The notes beneath the pieces were generated by a model. That model had not been told where the DNA came from, did not search any database, and saw only the letters and a list, made by a program, of their open reading frames with translations. This document shows positions 58,202-64,000 of a stretch of DNA of 64,000 bases, piece after piece. A program made the position numbers and the translations under genes. Source of the DNA: an uncultured delta proteobacterium (GTDB taxonomy: Bacteria > Myxococcota_A > UBA9160 > JAFDET01); contig CAMYLJ010000008.1 of assembly GCA_947259215.1 (NCBI GenBank), forward strand, positions 271,530 to 335,529, written 5' to 3'. Each line of letters opens with the position of its first letter. Within the stretch, counting starts at the first letter, position 1.

Positions 58202-59334
58202 GCGACGCAAAGGGGAGGGATCCCATGGCCGAGTCTGAAGACGCGAAGGAAATGCCGGTGCCCCTGGACACGAGCAGCCCCGAGGCGCAGCAGCGGGTGC
58301 GGGAGCTGGCGGCGGAGATCGATCCTCGGGACTCGAACTCCATCCTCTTCTTCGGCGCCGCCGCCCAGCGGCGCCTGAACGCCGTGTCGGAGCGCATGCT
58401 CGAGGGCGTGAAGAACAAGGACCTGGACGAGGCCGGCGGCATGTTGGGGCAGCTGGTGGCCGCGGTCCGGGGCTTCGACACGGCCTCCCTCGACCCGACC
58501 CGCAAGCCCACCTGGATCGAGCGGCTGCTGCGCCGCGGGCGGCCGCTGGCGCGCTTCCTCCAGCGCTACGAGGAGGTGGCCCACCAGGTGGAGGCGATCG
58601 GGGACGAGCTCGAGCGCCACAAGACCCAGCTCCTGACCGACGTGGTCTCCCTCGATCGGTTGTACGACGCCAACCTGGAATCCTTCCGCGCGCTGGAGCT
58701 GCACATCGAGGCGGGCCGCCAGGTCCTGCACGCGCTCGACGGGGAGCACATCCCGGCGCAGGAGCGTCGGGTCGAGGAATCCGGCGACGCCCTGGCGGCC
58801 CAGGGGCTGCGCGACCTGCGCGCCGCGCGCGACGAGCTCGACCGCCGGGTGCACGACCTGGCGCTCACCCGCGGCGTCACCATGCAGGCGCTGCCCGGCA
58901 TCCGCCTGGTGCAGCAGAACGACAAGGGCCTGGTGGCGAAGATCGAATCCACCCTGGCCAACACCATCCCCCTGTGGCGACAGCAGCTTGCCACGTCCGT
59001 GACCCTCTACCGGAGCGGCGCGGCGGCCCGCACCGTGCGCGCGGCCAGCGACCTGACCAACGAGCTGCTGGAGGCCAACGCCGAGAAGCTCCGCAGCGCC
59101 AGCGGCGAGGCCCGCGACGAGATCGAGCGCGGGGTCTTCGACATCGAGTCCGTGAAGCGCGCCAACGACCTGCTCGTCGCCACCATCGAGGACAGCCTGC
59201 GCGCCACCGACGAGGGCAAGCGCCGCCGCGCCGAGGCGACGGAGCAGCTGGAGGCGTGCGAGGTCGAGCTGCGCCGCAGCCTGGCCTCGGCGGCCGCCCG
59301 CGAGCAGGGGCGGGAGCCCGGCCAGGAGGACTGA
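58198..59334 (+). CDS. telA: TelA-family toxic-anion-resistance protein
   Basis: The 378-residue all-helical protein has the TelA pattern: DPRDSNSILFFGAAAQRRL (about 42-60), WIERLLRRGRPLARFLQRYE, HKTQLLTDVVSLDRLYD and the repeated QQNDKGLVAKIEST/LANTIPLWRQQL region (about 240-270) that defines the family. It is cytoplasmic and long associated with tellurite and other oxyanion resistance and membrane stress, although its biochemical action is unsettled. Coupled to xpaC by ATGA. The next open frame continues in the same frame after its TGA. Confidence 0.88.
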   Translation: MSDAKGRDPMAESEDAKEMPVPLDTSSPEAQQRVRELAAEIDPRDSNSILFFGAAAQRRLNAVSERMLEGVKNKDLDEAGGMLGQLVAAVRGFDTASLDPTRKPTWIERLLRRGRPLARFLQRYEEVAHQVEAIGDELERHKTQLLTDVVSLDRLYDANLESFRALELHIEAGRQVLHALDGEHIPAQERRVEESGDALAAQGLRDLRAARDELDRRVHDLALTRGVTMQALPGIRLVQQNDKGLVAKIESTLANTIPLWRQQLATSVTLYRSGAAARTVRAASDLTNELLEANAEKLRSASGEARDEIERGVFDIESVKRANDLLVATIEDSLRATDEGKRRRAEATEQLEACEVELRRSLASAAAREQGREPGQED

Positions 59335-59478
59335 GCCGCGCGCGGACCCCCTCGTCGCGGCGCGGCCCTGGCCCTGATCACGCCGCTGCTGCTCTCGCCG
59401 CCGGCTCCCGCGTCGGCCGACCTGCGGAACGAGCTGGCGCGGGGCGACGCGGCCTACGCGCGACGCGCGGACGGGCAG

Positions 59479-60237
59479 GTGGACGGTCGTGCGCGTCCCG
59501 AGCCGATCGGCGAGGCGGTGCGGGCCTACGATGCCGCGCTCGAGGCGGATCCCGACTCCCTCGAGGCGCACTGGAAGCTCGTGCGCGCGCTCTACTTCGA
59601 AGGCGACTTCGCCAGCGCGGACCCCGACGGGGAGCGCGACGTGCTGGACCGCGCCACGCGGGCGTCGGACCGGGCGCTCGCAGCCCTGGAGCGCGCCGGC
59701 CTGGGGGAGCTGACGGTGAAGCCGGCGGTCGAGGGGCTGGCCCCCGCCGAGCGGCAGGCTGCCGCGGCCATCCACTTCTGGTCCGCCATCGCGTGGGGCG
59801 CCTGGAGCCAGCGGCGCGGCCTCCTGTCCGCCGTGCGCGCGGGCGTGGCGGGCCGCATGCGCGACCACGCCGAGACGGTGCTGGTGCTCGAGCCCCGCAT
59901 CGAGGGCGGGGGGGCCGACCGTCTCCTGGCGCGGCTTCACGCCAGCCTCCCGCGGGTGCCGTTCCTCAGCGGCTGGGTGGACCGGGACCGGGCGCTTCCC
60001 CACGCCGAGGCCGCCATGTCGATCGACCCCACACACCCGGGAAACCGGCTGCTGCTGGCGCTCACCCTGCTGGACGTGGCGCCCGAGCGGCGCGCAGAGG
60101 CGCTGGCGCAGCTGGAGGCGCTGTCCGCGGCCGAGCCTCGCGCCGACGAGCGGGTGGAGGACCTGGCGATCCTCGCGAGCGCCCGCGAGCGCCTGGCGGA
60201 GGAGCGCGGGGAGACGCCGGGTAGCGCGGGAGGGTGA
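59479..60237 (+). CDS. TatT-like (TRAP-associated) helical-repeat protein, start unclear
   Basis: From GTG 59479 the 252-residue product is a TPR-like helical protein with the TatT-type layout: EAVRAYDAALEADPDSLEAHWKLVRALYF, AAIHFWSAIAWGAW, LPRVPFLSGW and AALAMSIDPTHPGNRL-like repeats (quoted approximately by segment). The frame is open upstream to the telA TGA (59332) and there encodes a clear signal peptide (ALALITPLLLSPPAPASA), but no ATG, GTG or TTG precedes it; CTG at 59368 is the only near candidate. The true start is therefore unsettled. Periplasmic location is likely. Confidence 0.65.
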   Translation: MDGRARPEPIGEAVRAYDAALEADPDSLEAHWKLVRALYFEGDFASADPDGERDVLDRATRASDRALAALERAGLGELTVKPAVEGLAPAERQAAAAIHFWSAIAWGAWSQRRGLLSAVRAGVAGRMRDHAETVLVLEPRIEGGGADRLLARLHASLPRVPFLSGWVDRDRALPHAEAAMSIDPTHPGNRLLLALTLLDVAPERRAEALAQLEALSAAEPRADERVEDLAILASARERLAEERGETPGSAGG

Positions 60238-60275
60238 TCGCCCTCACCCGCGAAGGCGCGATCTCCCGCAGCAGC

Positions 60276-60281
60276 TAGGCT
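60276..60281 (+). promoter_or_regulatory. Leaderless -10 element of the membrane protein at 60289
   Basis: TAGGCT ends 7 nt before ATG 60289; no RBS. Confidence 0.5.
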
Positions 60282-60288
60282 CAGACTC

Positions 60289-60879
60289 ATGGCAGCAGCG
60301 CCGAAGACGGTCGGAGCGAGCCGCGGCGGGATCTGGTCGCGGCTGCACCCCCGTTGTCGCTCCCTGGTGGTGTTGAACGTGCTGGGCGGAATGGCGGTCC
60401 TGGGCAGCTACGTGTTCGCCTTCACGGGCACGCCGGAGCTGAAGGACGGCCTGTGGGGTGGCGTTCCGGCCGGGATCCGGCCCCTCTACACGGTCAACAT
60501 GCTGCTGGCGGCCGCGGGCTTCTTCCCCTTCACGTACGCCTTCGTCTTCACCCTGGATCCCGAGCGGCCGCTGCCCGGCTCGGGCCTTCCCTACCGGTTC
60601 CTGCACCTCTGCTACGCCCTCGTCCTCGTGGGGTCGGCGCTCTGGCTGCCCCTGACCGCGGCCATGCTCTCGGCGCCCGGGCCGCTCACCTGGTGGGCGG
60701 TCCGCGGGGTGCTGGCTCTCGTCGGCCTGGGCTCGACCGGCCTGCTCCTCGTCCTGGCCCAACTGGTGCGGCAGCGCGGAGGCGCGTCCGCCTGGCTGGG
60801 GCTGGTCGGCTGCCTTCCCTTCTGGCTCCAGACCGCGGTGCTCGACGCGCTGGTGTGGCCGGCCTTCTTCCCGCTCTAG
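60289..60879 (+). CDS. Membrane protein, about five helices, unknown
   Basis: The 196-residue protein has hydrophobic segments at about 26-48, 68-90, 104-128, 137-160 and 168-190 and short loops, with a basic N-terminus (SRLHPRCR). No signature or family is recognised. Leaderless start. It stands between the TelA cluster and the glycine-zipper gene. Confidence 0.65.
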   Translation: MAAAPKTVGASRGGIWSRLHPRCRSLVVLNVLGGMAVLGSYVFAFTGTPELKDGLWGGVPAGIRPLYTVNMLLAAAGFFPFTYAFVFTLDPERPLPGSGLPYRFLHLCYALVLVGSALWLPLTAAMLSAPGPLTWWAVRGVLALVGLGSTGLLLVLAQLVRQRGGASAWLGLVGCLPFWLQTAVLDALVWPAFFPL

Positions 60880-60945
60880 CGACGACGGGGCACGAGCTGG
60901 CTAGACTAACGCTCTCGCGACCGCGGAGTCGCGCTTGGAGGTCCC

Positions 60946-61422
60946 ATGAGTCGAGGCAAGGCCCGCGTCGTGGCGCTGCCGTTGGCGCTGCTCTTCCTGC
61001 TCGCCGGCTGTCAGACGATGCAGGACAACCCCAAGGCCAGTCTGGGCGGCGCCATGGGCGCGGCTGGAGGCGGTCTGATCGCCGCGGCGGCGGGTGGCGG
61101 CACGGCGGGCATCATCGGGGGCGTGCTCCTGGGCGGCTTGGCGGGCGGCGCGATCGGAAACGCCCTCGACCAGCGCGACAAGGAGCTGGCCATGAAGGCG
61201 GCCCAGCAATCCTTCGAGACCTCGCGCACGGGACAGTCCACGAGCTGGAGCAATCCCGACAGCGGGAACTCCGGATCCGTGACCCCGACCCGCACCTACC
61301 AGACGTCGAGCGGCCAGTACTGCCGGGAGTACACCCAGACGGTGAAGGTGGGCGGCGAGAAGCACGAGGCCTACGGAACGGCCTGCCGCCAGGCCGACGG
61401 CAGCTGGAAGATCCAGAGCTGA
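60946..61422 (+). CDS. Glycine-zipper lipoprotein (17-kDa surface antigen type)
   Basis: The 158-residue protein has a lipobox LLAGC, then a glycine-zipper membrane-inserting stretch (GGAMGAAGGGLIAAAAGGG..., IIGGVLLGGLAGGAIGNAL) and a C-terminal domain with the surface-antigen pattern QYCREYTQTVKVGGE and GTACRQADGSWKI, whose Cys pair may form a disulfide. It should sit in the outer membrane. TAGACT (60902-60907) is a -10, with an RBS and a 6-bp hairpin (60916-60933) in the leader. Confidence 0.82.
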   Translation: MSRGKARVVALPLALLFLLAGCQTMQDNPKASLGGAMGAAGGGLIAAAAGGGTAGIIGGVLLGGLAGGAIGNALDQRDKELAMKAAQQSFETSRTGQSTSWSNPDSGNSGSVTPTRTYQTSSGQYCREYTQTVKVGGEKHEAYGTACRQADGSWKIQS

Positions 61423-61436
61423 CCCGGGAGGACATC

Positions 61437-61835
61437 ATGACCCCGATGCGAATCGCCTGCTCCGCCGTGGCCGTCGCCGGCATGCTCGCCGGGAGCGCGC
61501 TGGCGCCCCTGCCTGCGTCCGCCGACGAGGAGACCGTCAAGCACCACATCCTCGCGGACACGGACGGGAACGGCTACGTGGACCGCGGCGAGTACTACTA
61601 CCGGATGGTGCAGGTCTTCTACTTCTCCGACGACGACCGGGACGGCACCCTCACCATCGTCGAGATCGGCCGCGTCGAGCCCGCCGACTTCGCCGCCGCG
61701 GACCGCAACGGCGACGAGAAGCTCGACCTCCACGAGTACACCGAGGCCCGGGACCCGGATTTCGAGCAGCTCGACATGGACTCCGACGGCCGCATCACCC
61801 GCCAGGAGGCCGCGGACTTCCGCGAGGACGAGTAG
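61437..61835 (+). CDS. Secreted EF-hand calcium-binding protein
   Basis: The 132-residue exported protein (signal ends PASADE) contains four EF-hand-like loops: DTDGNGYVDRGE, DDDRDGTLTIVE, DRNGDEKLDLHE and DMDSDGRITRQE, each with Asp/Asn at positions 1, 3 and 5 and Glu at 12. This suggests periplasmic Ca2+ binding. RBS GGGAGG. It starts 14 nt after the glycine-zipper stop, so they are co-transcribed. Confidence 0.82.
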   Translation: MTPMRIACSAVAVAGMLAGSALAPLPASADEETVKHHILADTDGNGYVDRGEYYYRMVQVFYFSDDDRDGTLTIVEIGRVEPADFAAADRNGDEKLDLHEYTEARDPDFEQLDMDSDGRITRQEAADFREDE

Positions 61836-61869
61836 GGCCCGCCGGGGCGCTGTCGTCGAGGCGCGGATT

Positions 61870-61922
61870 CGGGGTGAAGCCCCGCTGTGGCAGTGAAGCC
61901 CGAAGGCTGCACCTCCGGTGCA
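61870..61922 (+). terminator. Cluster of hairpins after the EF-hand gene
   Basis: Three inverted repeats follow in turn: CGGGG/CCCCG (61870-61884), GCAG...CTGC with inner AGCC/GGCT (61890-61910), and TGCACC-TCC-GGTGCA (61908-61922). They suit a multi-hairpin transcription end before the P450 gene, but lack a T-tract. Confidence 0.4.
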
Positions 61923-62028
61923 TGAGCAGCTCGCTCGGCGCGCCCGGGGACGCTCGCGGCTGGCAAGGACTTTGCAGTCCCGTTCCTGCATCGACGAGGA
62001 TTCCCCCGCGCGCCCCCGGAGATCCGCC

Positions 62029-63273
<1,245 letters not shown>

Positions 63274-63288
63274 TACGGCGGGCGGGGT

Positions 63289-63606
63289 CTAGCTCGCCAG
63301 CCGGTCGATGAAGCTCTGATAGCGCTCGTCGGGATCCAACAGGCGGACCCCGAACCCCGCGGCGCGGCCGTCGACCTTGCCGTTCGACCGGGTCCACCAG
63401 ACGATCCCCGTGAGCCGGATCCGCTGGCCGTCCGGCGCCTGGAAGGTCAAGGCGACGGTCTCTCCTTCGTTGGGGACGCTGGGGGTCCCGACGAACAGGC
63501 CCCCGCGACCGACGTTCTGGATCTGTCCCTGGGCGTTGACCGGCCCCGCGCGGAAGGCGGCCCGGAGCAGCGTGCGGAAGCGTGCTTGTGCCATGGCCTG
63601 ATGCAT
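63289..63606 (-). CDS. PilZ-domain protein
   Basis: The 105-residue protein is a single PilZ barrel with the start RFRTLLRAAFRAG supplying the arginine motif and NVGRGGLFVGT standing in for the [DN]xSxxG motif, in which Ser is Gly. This would weaken or alter cyclic-di-GMP binding. ATG 63606 or 63594 are both possible; neither has a good RBS. It ends 15 nt from the P450 stop. Confidence 0.65.
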   Translation of the reverse strand: MHQAMAQARFRTLLRAAFRAGPVNAQGQIQNVGRGGLFVGTPSVPNEGETVALTFQAPDGQRIRLTGIVWWTRSNGKVDGRAAGFGVRLLDPDERYQSFIDRLAS

Positions 63607-63736
63607 CGGAATTGCCGCCCGCGCCTCCGTGAGCGCCGTCACAGCCGGGTGAGGGCCCGGGCACGAGAGGCGCTCGGGGAACCGCCGCCCGGGCGCCATC
63701 CTCGGGCGTTCCGAGCGGAGCCCGCACGACCAGGGG

Positions 63737-64000
63737 TCACCCTTCTCGTCCAGCGTGCTCCGGATCCCCCCACAAGCAGTTCGGGCAGGCCCGGCCCTCC
63801 ACGGCCTCGGGCAGGGGCCGCTCCGGATCCAGGCTGTAGACCCCAACGGGCAGCACGTCGGTCCAGGCCATGTCCGAGACGTCCGGCACCGCCGCGGGGC
63901 TCGCGTGGCCCCAGTCGTGGTCGAGGATGCGGCGCCAGCCCGCGTGGAGCTTGGTGGCCAGGGTCACGCCGTTCACCAGGATGCCGTCCTCGGCGGCGTA
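63737..64000 (-). CDS. Unrecognised protein, C-terminal 87 residues (partial)
   Basis: The frame is open to the last base of the window, so the gene begins outside. The visible part includes LHAGWRRILDHDWGHASP, DVLPVGVYSLDPERPLPE and a CPNC pair near the end (ACPNCLWGDPEHAG), which could bind zinc if other Cys or His lie upstream. No family is recognised. Confidence 0.55.
   Translation of the reverse strand, partial: YAAEDGILVNGVTLATKLHAGWRRILDHDWGHASPAAVPDVSDMAWTDVLPVGVYSLDPERPLPEAVEGRACPNCLWGDPEHAGREG

Noticed and set aside
61967..61980. A tRNA-Cys-like anticodon arm (GGAC TTTGCA GTCC; GCA anticodon on the reverse strand)
   Set aside because: No acceptor stem, D arm or T loop with TTCGA fits around it on either strand.

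Overview
The window is a high-GC bacterial chromosome segment, roughly 70% GC by eye. The enzyme mix is acyl-CoA synthetases, an acyl-CoA dehydrogenase, crotonase, CoA transferase, TesB thioesterases, P450s, a carotenoid oxygenase and a B12/radical SAM enzyme. With many lipoproteins, secreted beta-propeller proteins and a C-terminal sorting tail, this suggests an uncultured lineage of the former Deltaproteobacteria (Myxococcota- or Binatota-like). That placement is inference; no rRNA or other phylogenetic marker is present. I see no tRNA, rRNA, CRISPR array, transposase, integrase or prophage gene.

Layout. 1-7 kb: end of a TetR-type regulator, a secreted GH5 glycosidase, a carotenoid oxygenase, an acyl-CoA synthetase, a PlsC acyltransferase and a P450. 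7-10 kb (minus): an SRPBCC protein, a chimeric remnant of an acyl-CoA synthetase, a PhyH-type dioxygenase and a lipoate-ligase-fold enzyme. 10-17 kb: a 990-residue propeller/cytochrome protein, a rhomboid protease, a BASS transporter, a tandem hairpin repeat, a PstS-like protein and a trypsin-like protease. 17-28 kb: an acyl-CoA dehydrogenase/phosphotransferase pair, an M48 protease with a TerB-like end, a GST, a ThDP lyase/CoA-transferase pair, a secreted quinoprotein-like propeller and a Nudix hydrolase. 28-42 kb: a FATP-type acyl-CoA synthetase, an orphan NrfD/ActC membrane protein, an isomerase, a degenerate amidohydrolase, a thioesterase, PspC and PGPGW proteins, a four-gene minus-strand run (GGT, S1P-lyase-like, Gfo/Idh/MocA, crotonase) and asparagine synthetase. 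42-50 kb: PdxH, a truncated P450, an RRM protein, a VOC lipoprotein/desaturase/thioesterase operon, a VWA protein with a dead protease domain and a histone-H1-like protein. 50-64 kb: a tandem histidine phosphatase, a GH88/105 enzyme, a radical SAM/SGNH pair, an XpaC-TelA-TatT cluster, a glycine-zipper and an EF-hand protein, a P450 and a PilZ protein.

Three genome-scale patterns stand out. First, 14 genes have a TANNCT-like -10 hexamer ending only 6-9 nt before the start codon, which predicts leaderless mRNAs; most sit at divergent promoters, some with overlapping -10 boxes. Second, 8 of 14 convergent gene pairs end on one shared CTAG, each strand reading its own TAG. Third, in one convergent pair that is not joined this way, the intergenic space runs exactly from CTAG to CTAG and is filled by a tandem 61-bp unit made of back-to-back three-base-loop hairpins, as if a small element had opened a shared CTAG stop.

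Functionally, most recognisable enzymes act on acyl-CoAs, lipids or isoprenoid-type substrates. Transport, catabolic operon logic and regulators are sparse, so the window reads as core/accessory chromosome of a metabolically versatile heterotroph rather than as a genomic island.
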